From Dyadobacter sp. 50-39 (GTDB taxonomy: Bacteria > Bacteroidota > Bacteroidia > Cytophagales > Spirosomataceae): 64,000 nt of DNA. Under the pieces are notes generated by a model. It did not search any database and had not been told where the DNA came from. It was given only the letters and a program-made list of their open reading frames with translations. Within the stretch, counting starts at the first letter, position 1; the number at the start of each line of letters is the position of its first letter. This document shows positions 1 through 8,549 of the stretch, in pieces. The stretch covers positions 806,001 to 870,000 of the forward strand of contig MKSR01000040.1 of assembly GCA_001898145.1 (NCBI GenBank), written 5' to 3'. Made by a program: the position numbers and the translations under genes.

Positions 1-1103
1 TGCGTGAAATTATTGAACAGCGGCAGGCACAACATCACGGCAACGAATGCAAGCACGACAGAAATCGCTACCAGCACCACCGATTCGCTGAGAAACTGGT
101 TGACCAGTTGCGTGCGCACGGCACCTATCACCTTGCGCATGCCCACTTCCTTGGCACGCGTAGCGGATTTCGCGGTGGCGAGGTTCATATAGTTGATGCA
201 GGCTATCAGCAGGATAAACACCGCGATCGCCGAGAAGAGGTATACATACTGGATATCCCCGTTAGGCTCTATCTCAGAATCGAGATGGGAGCGCAAGTGA
301 ATGTCTGTGAGTTTGGTGAGCGTGAGCACTGAATATTTGGAGGCATTCGGGTCTATGTGTTTGTTTTGAAAAGCGGGAAATGACGCGGCCAATTTTTGCG
401 CGTCGTAATGCTTTGGCAGCAGCAGGAAAGTGGAAAAGGAGTTGTTGCCCCAGTTGGTGCGAAGCCCTTCGGCACCGTAAATGCGGTCGTCGTTCAGGGT
501 GGAGAAAGACACAAGAAAGCTGGGGTGAAAATGCGACTGCGAGGGCAGCGGCTCAAAAACGCCGGTCACCGTATAGTCGAACTGATTATCCAGCCGCACG
601 ACCTTGCCTACCGGATCTTCCTTTCCGAAATATTTTTCCGCCATAGGCTTGGAAAACATGATCGAAAATGGGTTTTCAAGCGCTTTATCCGGATTTCCAC
701 GGTCTATCTTGAAAGTAAAAACCTTGAAAATATTCGCTTCGGCAGCGAACATCTGCTCTTCCGAAAACCGTTTCTCACCATATTTCACCAATGCCCCCGT
801 TTCCAGCAACCGAACCACCTGCTCTACCTGCGGAAAATCCTGCTTGACCAGCGGGCCGAATGGTGGGGCCGCATGCCCGAGCCGGAGCGACTCGGTGCCG
901 TCGTTGGCCAGGAATGTGCGGTTCAGTCGGTAAATGCGGTCGGCGCGCTCGTGGAAACGGTCGTAGGCCAGCTCGTCTTTCACATACAGTGCCAGCAGCA
1001 AAAAGCACGTAAGCCCCAGCGATACGCCGGAAATGTTGATAAAACTGAATGTCTTGTGCTTCGTCAGATTCCGGAAAGCAATTTTCAGATAGTTTTTGAG
1101 CAT
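1..1103 (-). CDS. FtsX/MacB-type ABC transporter permease, C-terminus outside window
   Basis: About 367 residues are visible; the gene runs off the left edge. Translation on the reverse strand begins MLKNYLKIAFRNLTKHKTFS, the usual start of the large Bacteroidota FtsX-like permeases, followed by a first membrane helix (about residues 20-40). A periplasmic MacB_PCD-like region follows (roughly 45-270, with FSKPMAEKYFGKEDPVGK). A second helix lies near residues 280-305, and then comes the motif ATRAKEVGMRKVIGA, typical of the FtsX domain. By family knowledge it is the membrane subunit of an ABC exporter of the MacB/LolCE class, coupled to a separate ATPase. No ATPase is visible here. Unlike the permease at 20870 it lacks the N-terminal permease-prefix segment. 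Substrate unknown; family assignment is firm. Confidence 0.9.
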   Translation of the reverse strand, partial: MLKNYLKIAFRNLTKHKTFSFINISGVSLGLTCFLLLALYVKDELAYDRFHERADRIYRLNRTFLANDGTESLRLGHAAPPFGPLVKQDFPQVEQVVRLLETGALVKYGEKRFSEEQMFAAEANIFKVFTFKIDRGNPDKALENPFSIMFSKPMAEKYFGKEDPVGKVVRLDNQFDYTVTGVFEPLPSQSHFHPSFLVSFSTLNDDRIYGAEGLRTNWGNNSFSTFLLLPKHYDAQKLAASFPAFQNKHIDPNASKYSVLTLTKLTDIHLRSHLDSEIEPNGDIQYVYLFSAIAVFILLIACINYMNLATAKSATRAKEVGMRKVIGAVRTQLVNQFLSESVVLVAISVVLAFVAVMLCLPLFNNFT

Positions 1104-1247
1104 GATCTTGGCATTTGGGGCCGTTCAGGCAAGGAAAGTAGTCAGTCCTTACTCCCGGTAACAAATGCATGCCATTTATAAACCGCATTGAAAATCAAAA
1201 ACTTAGATCATCTTGTCTGTTCGGAATCGGACGATACCGTCCGGCCG

Positions 1248-1682
1248 CTAGTAGCAGGTGGCAGCAGGCTGCTTGTAACCCCGCAGGCCTTTGAACCAGC
1301 TGTAAAGGACCTGGAAGAACCTGGGCGGATTGCGTACTGTGCGGCGTTTTCTCGCTTCGCCTTGCACGACCGGAGCATTTCCTGCACCCGGGCCCTGTGT
1401 TGTGGACGCGGCTACCAGCACTTCCAGCGCTCCATTGGTAAGAGCGTAAATGTCTTCATGAAGTTCGTCGAGCAGGCTGGCCGTACGGCCCCGGAGGTGG
1501 TGACGATCGGCGATCTGAAGGGTCGTTTTTACCGCGAAATCATAAATTTCCTGTGAAAGCTGGTCGCAAAGCTCGCACATATCCGCCCGCCGCTCGGGCA
1601 GTACGATATTTCGGGCTTTCATTTCCTGGATTTTGCGCTCGGTTTTCGTGACCAGTTCGGCACGGATTTCATTCAAATTCAT
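1248..1682 (-). CDS. Hypothetical protein with Arg-rich C-terminus
   Basis: 144 residues from the ATG at 1682 (MNLNEIRAELVTKTERKIQE). The frame is open a further 20 codons upstream, but the first part there is low in coding character. I recognise no family. The N-terminal two thirds is predicted helical and charged, with two cysteines spaced CELC (about residues 36-39). The C-terminus is rich in Arg and aromatic residues (ARKRRTVRNPPRFFQVLYSW), which could touch nucleic acid or membrane. There is no signal peptide or obvious membrane helix. It lies 144 bp upstream of the FtsX permease on the same strand, but no functional link is shown. It could be a small cytoplasmic regulator; that is only a guess. 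Confidence 0.6.
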   Translation of the reverse strand: MNLNEIRAELVTKTERKIQEMKARNIVLPERRADMCELCDQLSQEIYDFAVKTTLQIADRHHLRGRTASLLDELHEDIYALTNGALEVLVAASTTQGPGAGNAPVVQGEARKRRTVRNPPRFFQVLYSWFKGLRGYKQPAATCY

Positions 1683-1843
1683 ATGACGGGTGCTGTTAGA
1701 GGGAGTTTTTGAACGCATGAACGTTCCATGAAATATTATCAATATTTCGTTAGGATCAAAGGTTTTAATTTTTTTCTAATCGATATCCTTCGCCCTTCGC
1801 CTGGGCTTGTCCTACTTTTAAAGCCTCATCATTATCGCTACGA

Positions 1844-2149
1844 ATGTTTTTTGGGTACTTGCCTTACGGGGCGGCTGACACTTTTTTGAAAAAGCTTCAA
1901 ATGGCCGGGTGCCATAAAATAGTCAAAGAATCGAATCCCGAGGGCCAATCCGATCTGCTGGAAATGGCAGGCAGCCTGAAAGAAGGAGATGTGCTGATAC
2001 TCTGCCGCAGCGGCCACGCAGGTTCCGAAGCCGGCTTTCTTGATCTGCTCATCCTCATAGGCCAGGCACAGGCTCATTTTGTTTCCCTCGAGGAAAACCT
2101 GGATACGCTCCGCGACACCGCGCTGCATTTGACGGAGGTATCCCGCTAG
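1844..2149 (+). CDS. Serine-recombinase N-terminal-domain-like protein lacking catalytic residues
   Basis: 101 residues that follow the layout of the resolvase/invertase N-terminal domain from end to end. A first strand FFGY is followed by AGCHKIVKE (family: GC..IF.E), LLEMAGSLKEGDVLIL (family: L..LR.GD.LVV), a helix FLDLLILIGQ, and HFVSLEENLDT (family: F.SL.E..DT). The residues that do chemistry are absent. The family R-x-S at the first turn reads PYG here, and the D-R-x-x-R of the LDRLGRS motif reads G-H-A-G-S. The DNA-binding hinge and HTH are also missing. It therefore cannot be a recombinase and may be a dimerising or regulatory fold; function unknown. A reverse-strand frame covers the same bases but resembles nothing. 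The match is by eye, not by search. Confidence 0.6.
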   Translation: MFFGYLPYGAADTFLKKLQMAGCHKIVKESNPEGQSDLLEMAGSLKEGDVLILCRSGHAGSEAGFLDLLILIGQAQAHFVSLEENLDTLRDTALHLTEVSR

Positions 2150-2267
2150 GCGAACCCGCTTTCGCTGGCAAGGAATGAATTCCGTTGTGACTTGGCTAAA
2201 AGTCGTTTCATCCTCTTCGTTTGACAGTTCATCTCAATGCCCATAGGCAATCCCCTGTGGCCAACGC

Positions 2268-2275
2268 TACTTTTG
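2268..2275 (+). promoter_or_regulatory. Bacteroidota -7 promoter element (TAnnTTTG)
   Basis: TACTTTTG is a perfect match to the TAnnTTTG element of Bacteroidota promoters, 27 bp upstream of the ATG at 2303. A transcript from here would begin near 2282. That favours the ATG at 2303 over the in-frame upstream start at 2237, which lies before the promoter. No clear TTG at -33 was found. Confidence 0.4.
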
Positions 2276-2302
2276 CAGCAGTCAAAACGAGTACTATTAG
2301 CC

Positions 2303-3589
2303 ATGAAAATTCAACGTATACTTTTTGCAACCGTTCCTTTGGACGGTCATTTCAGCCCGCTTACCGGCCTGGCTGCGCACCTCAAACAACTCGGGCATGA
2401 CGTCCGCTGGTACGTGGGCGGCCACTACGGCCCGCGTGTTACGAAGCTGGGGCTTGTGCATTACCCGTGTGTGAAGGCCCCGGTGATCAACCAGGAGAAT
2501 ATGGACGCGCTGTTTCCGGAGAGAAAGAACATCAAAAGCCCGATTTCCCGCGTACGGTTCGATGTGGAGCATACTTTCCTGAGCCCTATTCCGGGATATG
2601 TCGACGATCTGGTGGACATCCATAGCGAATGGCCGTTCGACCTGATCGTTTACGACCTGGCTTGTCTGGGCGCCCTCTTCGTGCAGGAAATCCTGGCCAT
2701 TAAAGGGGTAGCGGTGGGCGTGCTGCCATTGTTTGAAAGTGAGTCGAACCCGCCGTCGGACGATCCGGCACGGAATGCGATTGCCAGGTCGGTGACCCGC
2801 TGGGCAAAACGTGCCAAGATCCACTTTCAGTTCAACATCATCATGAAGCCGTGCACCATACTGTTCAACCAGCTACGCGCCAGATACGGCTTGCCCTCGG
2901 AGCCGGGCTTCATGTTCGACGCGGTGTTCCGTAATACCAACCTTTACCTTCAAAGCGGCGTGCCGGGCTTCGACTATCCGCACCGCAGACTGAGCCCGAA
3001 AGTTCGGTTTGTAGGCCCGCTGCTACCCAAGAAATCGAGCGGCAAGGTGCCGTTTACGAAGGCGGATGAAACATTGAAATACGAAAGGGTCATTCTGGCA
3101 ACGCAAGGGACGTTCGAGCGCAATGTCGACAAGATCATCGTGCCTACCCTGGAAGCCTACAAAAATGATCCCCGCACGATGGTGATCGTCACCACGGGCA
3201 GCTCGGGCACCCAGGCATTGCGCGAGCGCTATCCGCAGTCCCATTTCCTCATCGAGGACTTCATCGACTACGACTCGGTAATGCCTTACGCAAGCGTCTA
3301 CGTCACCAACGGAGGGTATGGCGGAGTCATGCTCGCCCTGCAGCACCAGCTACCGATCGTGGTCGCGGGCGTGCACGAAGGCAAGGACGACATTGCGGCG
3401 CGGGTGCAGTTCAGCGGTGTCGGAATCGACCTGAAAACTGAAACGCCCAAAGCCCAGCAGATCCGCCGGGCCGTAGAGACAGTTTTATCCGACAAAAAGT
3501 ACCGGCAGCAGGCAGCGCAACTCGCAGAGGAATTCCGGAGCTACCCGGCCAATGAGATGGCTGCCGGCTACATTCGCCAGCTGGCCTGA
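2303..3589 (+). CDS. UGT/MGT-type glycosyltransferase (GT1-like, GT-B fold)
   Basis: 428 residues from MKIQRILFATVPLDGHFSPL, the standard N-terminus of UDP-glucuronosyl/macroside glycosyltransferases (G-H-x-x-P near residue 14). The N-terminal acceptor domain spans about 1-220. The C-terminal nucleotide-sugar half has LATQGTFERN (near 265) and the donor-site stretch FIDYDSVMPYASVYVTNGGY (around 320-340), with the TNGGYGG and the E/D region of the family (VAGVHEGKDD). Family members transfer a sugar from a UDP- or dTDP-sugar to lipids, terpenoids or macrolides in the cytoplasm. The acceptor cannot be read from sequence. No signal peptide. It stands alone and converges on the ThuA-like gene with a 4-bp gap. 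The start was chosen over an upstream in-frame one because of family N-terminus and promoter position. Confidence 0.85.
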   Translation: MKIQRILFATVPLDGHFSPLTGLAAHLKQLGHDVRWYVGGHYGPRVTKLGLVHYPCVKAPVINQENMDALFPERKNIKSPISRVRFDVEHTFLSPIPGYVDDLVDIHSEWPFDLIVYDLACLGALFVQEILAIKGVAVGVLPLFESESNPPSDDPARNAIARSVTRWAKRAKIHFQFNIIMKPCTILFNQLRARYGLPSEPGFMFDAVFRNTNLYLQSGVPGFDYPHRRLSPKVRFVGPLLPKKSSGKVPFTKADETLKYERVILATQGTFERNVDKIIVPTLEAYKNDPRTMVIVTTGSSGTQALRERYPQSHFLIEDFIDYDSVMPYASVYVTNGGYGGVMLALQHQLPIVVAGVHEGKDDIAARVQFSGVGIDLKTETPKAQQIRRAVETVLSDKKYRQQAAQLAEEFRSYPANEMAAGYIRQLA

Positions 3590-3593
3590 CGGC

Positions 3594-4568
3594 CTACTGG
3601 GCAAATTTACGCTGCCTGGTTTCCGTCTCGGTCGGAAAATCGGATGGAATAGGGATATCCACTTTCCCGGTCGCAGCCCATTGGCTGCCGCGTTGGAGGC
3701 AGGTAATGAAGCCTACGCATTCCACAGAATAATCGGCATGTCCCAGGGCCATGTGAAAAATGCGCCCTTTGCCGTAGCGGAGGGCCATCAGCATGGGTTC
3801 ATTACGGTCGGTACCGTTGTTGGATTTCGGGGAGAATGCCGTGGCCAGGATCTGCATATTTTCAGCCGGGCCGCGGAGACGGTCGTAAAGCTCGTCGCGG
3901 CTATGCAGCCAGTTGGCAGGCATGCCTTTGGTAATCGGGTGGTTCGGTTCGCGAACGGTAATCTTGAATTCCATTTGCGCACCATGCGAGCCCGCTTTAC
4001 CCGGCTGCATATCGCGTACCTCCTTGCCGTTCTGGTCGTAGTAAACATAAGGGCCGTCTTTTTCGGTCCGGTCGCCCCAGCCTCCGAGGCCGATCATCTG
4101 GTTGTAGGCGGGCCATTGCGGAAACGAGTTATTGGCTGCGTGGATAACAACCAGCCCGCCGCCGTTTTTCATGAATTTCTCAAAATCCTTTTGCGCTTCC
4201 GCCGACCACGGTGCCGCATTCCAACCGAAGTTACAGATCACGACATCGTAATTGGAGAACTTGGGATGAAAAGCAGAATCCATTTTCGGCTGCTTCAATG
4301 CCTCGGTGGCCGGTCCGTTCTTCACCGGGTAAGCCTCTACGAGCTTGTCGCCCTGCCAGGTGTACCGCGTACGCTGGATGTCCACCGTGAATTTCTTGCT
4401 GTCTTCCAGATAGTACTTCATCATGGCGGTGATCTTGGGCCACTGCTCATGGTTGTTCTGTCCATCGACGATAAGCACTTTCAAAGGCGATTTCTGTGCC
4501 GATGACGGAAGGGAAAAGCCGACCAGCAAGGCAAGCAGGCCAAACAGGATTTTGTTGTTTAATGTCAT
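3594..4568 (-). CDS. Exported ThuA-like domain protein
   Basis: 324 residues with a signal peptide (MTLNNKILFGLLALLVGFSL, cut near SSAQ). The ThuA-like domain begins with KVLIVDGQNNHEQWP and continues with YDVVICNFGW (near 115), FMKNGGGLVVIHAANNSFP (around 140-158) and GKGRIFHMALGHADYSVE, all standard for this glutamine-amidotransferase-like fold. ThuA was named from trehalose utilization and most members have no proven reaction; in Bacteroidota they sit near sugar genes and are exported to the periplasm. The next gene upstream on the same strand, a cytochrome c peroxidase, is 80 bp away, so co-transcription is possible. The start is the ATG before the signal peptide; the frame extends 24 codons further up without a signal-like start. 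Confidence 0.85.
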   Translation of the reverse strand: MTLNNKILFGLLALLVGFSLPSSAQKSPLKVLIVDGQNNHEQWPKITAMMKYYLEDSKKFTVDIQRTRYTWQGDKLVEAYPVKNGPATEALKQPKMDSAFHPKFSNYDVVICNFGWNAAPWSAEAQKDFEKFMKNGGGLVVIHAANNSFPQWPAYNQMIGLGGWGDRTEKDGPYVYYDQNGKEVRDMQPGKAGSHGAQMEFKITVREPNHPITKGMPANWLHSRDELYDRLRGPAENMQILATAFSPKSNNGTDRNEPMLMALRYGKGRIFHMALGHADYSVECVGFITCLQRGSQWAATGKVDIPIPSDFPTETETRQRKFAQ

Positions 4569-4648
4569 AAAACTACGGGTTGGAGATAAATGCGCCGGGC
4601 TGGGCGCTTCAAAGTAAAATAATGTAGCGCTTGAAACCAAACGCGGCC

Positions 4649-5845
4649 CTACCTGCCCATGACCGGCAGCCCGCTGGGAACGCTTTCGGGGACTGATTTA
4701 TCAAACGCGTCGTCATTAAGCGTATTCAGGAATTCGACGATCCGGGAAATGTCTTTGAAATTCACATCCATATGCGTGGCAAGCGGGTCCATCCGGCTCT
4801 CTTCAACATTCGGGTTGAGGAGCTTGCCGCCGGCGATATCTTCATAAAACATCAGCACCTGGTCGAGGGTAGCGAACTTGCCGCTGTGCATATATGGTGC
4901 CGTAAAACGGAGGTTACGCAGCGACGGCGTCCTGAATGCGTACTTTTTATCTGCGCCGGAATCGCTATCCTTGCGGTTTTCCGTGTCGGGCACGCCCAGA
5001 GTATGCAATTTAAAATCGGAAAACATCGGGCCCGAATGGCATTTGGCACAGCCTGTGACCAGGAATGCATTCATGCCTTCCTTTTCGCCGGTCGATAATG
5101 CATTGCTATCGCCGCGCATGTATTGATCGAAGCGCGTGTTCGTGGCTATGAGCGTGCGCTCGTATGCGGCGAGGGCGCGTGCGAGGTTTTGCTTGCTTAC
5201 GGGAGATTGCTCCCGCGGGAATGCTACTGCAAACAGCCTGCGGTATTCCGGAATGCGCGAGAGCCTGGTGATCACCTCGTCGAGGATACCGCTCTCGTGA
5301 AAACCGTTGCCCCGCATTTCCTCCAAGGTCTTGATCGGTTCCAATGCCTGCTGCTCCAACCCTTTCGCCCTCATATCCCAGAACATCGGGGCGGATGCCG
5401 GATCGTACGTTTCGTTATTCCGAAGACCATTGAATGCCGTGTTAAGCACGCTTTGGGAGTTTCGTTTGACAAAGGGGATATCATTCGGATCCACGAACCG
5501 CCGGCTTTGCCCGCGTCCCACACCATTGACGCCGATGGACGTTTCCAGGAATTCTGCATAGTTGAATTCCGGCTGATGGCAAGTGGCACAGGCTACGTCC
5601 TTATTTCCCGAAAGCACCGGATCGAAGAACAACAGCCGGCCCAACGCCGCCTTTTCGGGCGTGGAGGGGTTGTCGGCGGGATCGACGGCCTTCAACGGCA
5701 GCGCACCCAGGTCGGCGACCGTTTCCACGCGTGCTTCCTCCTTCTCCGAGGTCTCCTGCCGTTCGTCGCCGCACGAAAAAAGCACAGTGGCGACAACTGC
5801 GGTTAAAATGCAGCTCTTTAAAATTTCAATCGATATTCCTGTCAT
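4649..5845 (-). CDS. Di-heme cytochrome c peroxidase (MauG/CcpA family) lipoprotein
   Basis: 398 residues from MTGISIEILKSCILTAVVAT. The leader ends in a lipobox (VLFSC), so the protein is probably a periplasmic-facing lipoprotein. Two heme c motifs are present, CATCH (near residue 85) and CAKCH (near 265), with the family stretches ALGRLLFFDPVLSG, NSQSVLNTAFN, and TPSLRNLRFTAPYMHSG ahead of the C-terminal helix. The family reduces hydrogen peroxide with electrons from a cytochrome, or modifies protein side chains in the case of MauG. Which applies here is unknown. The in-frame TTG at 5863 is possible, but the ATG at 5845 leads directly into the lipoprotein signal. The gene is flanked on the same strand by the ThuA-like and hydrolase genes. 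Confidence 0.9.
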   Translation of the reverse strand: MTGISIEILKSCILTAVVATVLFSCGDERQETSEKEEARVETVADLGALPLKAVDPADNPSTPEKAALGRLLFFDPVLSGNKDVACATCHQPEFNYAEFLETSIGVNGVGRGQSRRFVDPNDIPFVKRNSQSVLNTAFNGLRNNETYDPASAPMFWDMRAKGLEQQALEPIKTLEEMRGNGFHESGILDEVITRLSRIPEYRRLFAVAFPREQSPVSKQNLARALAAYERTLIATNTRFDQYMRGDSNALSTGEKEGMNAFLVTGCAKCHSGPMFSDFKLHTLGVPDTENRKDSDSGADKKYAFRTPSLRNLRFTAPYMHSGKFATLDQVLMFYEDIAGGKLLNPNVEESRMDPLATHMDVNFKDISRIVEFLNTLNDDAFDKSVPESVPSGLPVMGR

Positions 5846-5936
5846 TCCATTCTCGGTATGCAACTCAACTCCCTCCTATAAGACAATCGGGCGTTGAAAT
5901 TTACCATTTACCAGCCATGAATAACAATGATGAGGG

Positions 5937-6800
5937 TCATGAAGCAGGATCAATCGGCGCGTTCCGCGCCGGCTTTTCTTTCAAAAAATCAATAGCGATC
6001 CGGCAGAGCATGGCGCTCTTTGACTCTGGCATTCCATGTCCGGTGTTTGGATAAATGCATAATTGCCCGTTTTTGAGCGAGCGATATATCCCTATGCTGT
6101 GTTCGAGCCTGATCATATCCCGGTCTCCCCGAATGACCAGTACCGGCGCGAGAATGCCGGCCAGCTTGTCTTCCGGCACTTTGACCTCCCTCGCCCACAT
6201 TTTCTGGTTGTCCTCCCAGAATTTAATCCATTTGTCAGGCTGAGGGCTCAGTTTCTGATAATTATTCAGCCAGTCCTGGTCTTCTTTTACCGCCTCTACC
6301 GTGTATTCCTTCAATAAATCCCGACCTTCCTGTGTCAATCCATCCGACCGGGTATTCGAGCCGCCACTGATTACCTTCTTCACTTTGTCGGGCCTGTTAG
6401 CCGCAAGCAACAATGCCGTGTTTCCCCCCATACTCCATCCCATTACAAACACGCTGTCCAGTTTGAGCTCGTCGATGAGCGCAGAACTATAATCGGCGAG
6501 TAGCGCGCCGCTCAGCGTATCGGCCTGCTCGGAACGGCCGTGACCGGGTGCATCCGGCGCGATAATCCGAAAATGTTTCGACAGTTCGGGGATCACCTCT
6601 CCCATGTTTTCAATCGAACCTAAGCCCTGGTGCAGCAACAGCAGCGGCATACCGCTTCCGTATTCCTCATAATACACCCGTGTACCTTTGATCACCACGT
6701 ATTTACCATTATTTGAGCCATACTTGACGGGCACGTCTTTGGATGGTTTGCCGCAGGCCAGCAACACCGCGATGATCAGGCAGGAAAGTATTTGTTTCAT
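5937..6800 (-). CDS. Alpha/beta-hydrolase lipoprotein
   Basis: 287 residues. A lipoprotein signal (MKQILSCLIIAVLLAC) gives a mature N-terminal Cys at 16. The alpha/beta-hydrolase core shows LLLLHQGLGSIENM (oxyanion strand), the APDAPGHGRS turn, the nucleophile elbow GWSMGG (Ser near 122), the acid loop IRGDRDM (Asp near 231) and the catalytic His in NTGHGMPES (near 260). It should be an anchored esterase, lipase or similar hydrolase facing the periplasm or cell surface. Substrate not deducible. It is the first gene of a possible reverse-strand group (91 bp to the peroxidase) and has a 950-bp gap upstream. Confidence 0.85.
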   Translation of the reverse strand: MKQILSCLIIAVLLACGKPSKDVPVKYGSNNGKYVVIKGTRVYYEEYGSGMPLLLLHQGLGSIENMGEVIPELSKHFRIIAPDAPGHGRSEQADTLSGALLADYSSALIDELKLDSVFVMGWSMGGNTALLLAANRPDKVKKVISGGSNTRSDGLTQEGRDLLKEYTVEAVKEDQDWLNNYQKLSPQPDKWIKFWEDNQKMWAREVKVPEDKLAGILAPVLVIRGDRDMIRLEHSIGIYRSLKNGQLCIYPNTGHGMPESKSAMLCRIAIDFLKEKPARNAPIDPAS

Positions 6801-7751
6801 ATCGTCCGGAGTTTAATTCACCCATACGCAAAGCGAGTGATTTCTGAGGCAACCATAGCGTGCATTCGCAACCCCGACTTCGAAATAAACGTCTTCCGCG
6901 GGGCAGCGATCCGGGCTTGCCCGACAACATTCATCGAACCATCAGTAGACAATTGAACAATGCTGAGCAGTGACGGATATTAGCATAACATACCAAAAGA
7001 ATTTCGCGCATGCGAGGGCAGGTCACGCGCGCACGACCGGCAGCCGACCGGACTTTCCTTTATACCGGCCACGTTCACAGGAAGAATCAGAATTTAAAGC
7101 GCGCAGCCCGTCCGTAGCAGCCCTTCTGTCAGACTAATAATTACTATACGATATTATCAAATTTATCTGAAATAGATCAAGCTGTACGCAGACCACTTAA
7201 ATGGCGGCAAGGACTACCCTGTCATCTGCCTGGGATGGGCATTTTGCAACCTCACAGGATAACAGCAGCACTTTTCCGATGATTCTACTTCTATCGGCAG
7301 TTACCACCATTCAAAAAAGATTAGAAATAAGTAAGAAAATAAGAGGACCGCTTTCTCTAATTCTTATATTTTTTTGATCTTTATGACGTCTCAGCGAAAG
7401 TAGACGACTCAATCCCTAACAGAACGTAAAGCATGTCCCCTATCAACAATTTCCTTCCTTGCCTGTTACCCCGCACGCGGTCTGAAAACGGGCAAACGTA
7501 TAGCAACGTGAGTAACTGGCGGGTCCCCAAATAATCTTCCATTTCCGGCCAAGGCTGCCGCTTTTCCACTTTTTCAGATTGTAACGACTTTTTTAACCGA
7601 GCACTGATATTCGGTTACAACCATGGGTTACCCGCTTGTGTCTCGTGTTTGTCGTACCCTTTCGAGAAGGAAATGCGCCGTCCGCAGCTCGGAGAATCCG
7701 TGTGAAGTCTCCGACACCAGGTGTATCAGGAAAAAATAATTTAGATTATTG
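6801..7751. other. Long intergenic region, no convincing gene
   Basis: About 950 bp between the hydrolase lipoprotein and the polysaccharide cluster. The only frames are short, start with non-ATG codons and resemble nothing; a 62-codon reverse frame at 7381-7569 begins with GTG. The middle (7130-7380) is AT-rich compared with flanking genes. The right end carries inverted repeats described separately. It may hold the promoters of both flanking transcripts or an RNA; I cannot identify either. Confidence 0.5.
7579..7633. promoter_or_regulatory. Inverted repeats upstream of the polysaccharide cluster
   Basis: TTGTAAC (7579-7585) is repeated inverted as GTTACAA (7614-7620), and a second small palindrome GGGTTACCC follows at 7625-7633. 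Inside the first pair, AACCG and CGGTT also face each other, so a hairpin or operator is possible. They lie 120-170 bp before the first glycosyltransferase start. Functional role is inference. Confidence 0.3.
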
Positions 7752-8549
7752 ATGGATTCTGCTCCGGCAACATCGCTCATTATCGCTACTTATAACTGGG
7801 CCGAAGCGCTGCATTGCAGCCTTTTGAGTGTTATAAAGCAAACAGTTTTACCGAAAGAGGTGATCATCGCCGACGACGGCTCCGACGACCGGACCCGGGA
7901 AGTAGTCCGCAAAGCGCAGGAGTCATTTCCTGTGCCTGTTATCCATGCCTGGCACGAGGACCGTGGTTTCCGTAAAAGCCAGATCCTTAACAAAGCGATC
8001 GGCCAATGCTCCGGTGCGTACGTGATCCAGGTGGATGGGGATGTGCTGCTGCATGCGTCGTTCGTGCAGGATCACCTGGCCGCAGCCGAGCGCGGCGCGT
8101 TCATACGCGGTACGCGTGCGCGCCTCACGCCCGCGAAAACCAACGAACTCCTCCGGAATGCCGATACCAACGTAAGTTTCTTCTCAAAGGGTGTTTACAA
8201 CCGGCTCAATGCATTGCGGTTGCCGGTACTGCAATCGCTGGGGCAGCGCAGGGAAATGAAGTGCCGGAGTGTGCGGGGAAGCAACCTGGCCTTCTGGAAG
8301 GACGATTTCCTTCGGGTGAACGGCTACAATAACGAACTCAGCGGATGGGGCCACGAGGACGAAGAGCTGGCGGCCCGCTTCATCAACAACAACATCATTA
8401 AAAAGATCGTGAAGCTGGGTGCAGTGCAGTACCATCTTCACCACGACGAACTGCCCAGATCGAACGAGCCGCTGCATCGCCAGATCATCCAGGATACCCT
8501 GCTAACAAAAGTTAAAAGATGCCTTAATGGATATGAAAACCTTCTCTAA
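7752..8549 (+). CDS. GT2 glycosyltransferase with GT7/GT27-like C-terminus (copy 1)
   Basis: 265 residues from the ATG at 7752 (a TTG directly before is in frame but unneeded). The GT-A fold is plain: SLIIATYNWAEALHCSLLSV, EVIIADDGSDDRT, and the metal-binding DxD within VIQVDGDVLL (near residue 95). The C-terminal acceptor region SNLAFWKDDFLRVNGYNNEL, followed by GWGHEDEE, is the galactosyltransferase-type (glyco_transf_7C) motif. It should add one sugar to a lipid-linked or surface polysaccharide precursor at the cytoplasmic face of the membrane. The next gene is a paralog whose start overlaps this stop by 23 bp, so translation is probably coupled. Donor and acceptor unknown. Confidence 0.9.
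   Translation: MDSAPATSLIIATYNWAEALHCSLLSVIKQTVLPKEVIIADDGSDDRTREVVRKAQESFPVPVIHAWHEDRGFRKSQILNKAIGQCSGAYVIQVDGDVLLHASFVQDHLAAAERGAFIRGTRARLTPAKTNELLRNADTNVSFFSKGVYNRLNALRLPVLQSLGQRREMKCRSVRGSNLAFWKDDFLRVNGYNNELSGWGHEDEELAARFINNNIIKKIVKLGAVQYHLHHDELPRSNEPLHRQIIQDTLLTKVKRCLNGYENLL

Noticed and set aside
1188-1556. 122-codon forward frame over the hypothetical gene at 1248
   Set aside because: Opposite strand of a better frame; no signal, motif or family likeness.
1838-2128. 96-codon reverse frame over the resolvase-like gene
   Set aside because: The forward frame follows a protein family end to end; the reverse does not.
6709-6930. 73-codon reverse frame across the hydrolase start
   Set aside because: Overlaps the hydrolase lipoprotein in another frame; composition is that of a shadow.
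7381-7569. 62-codon reverse frame in the long gap
   Set aside because: Starts with GTG, resembles nothing and lies in a region with no other coding signs.
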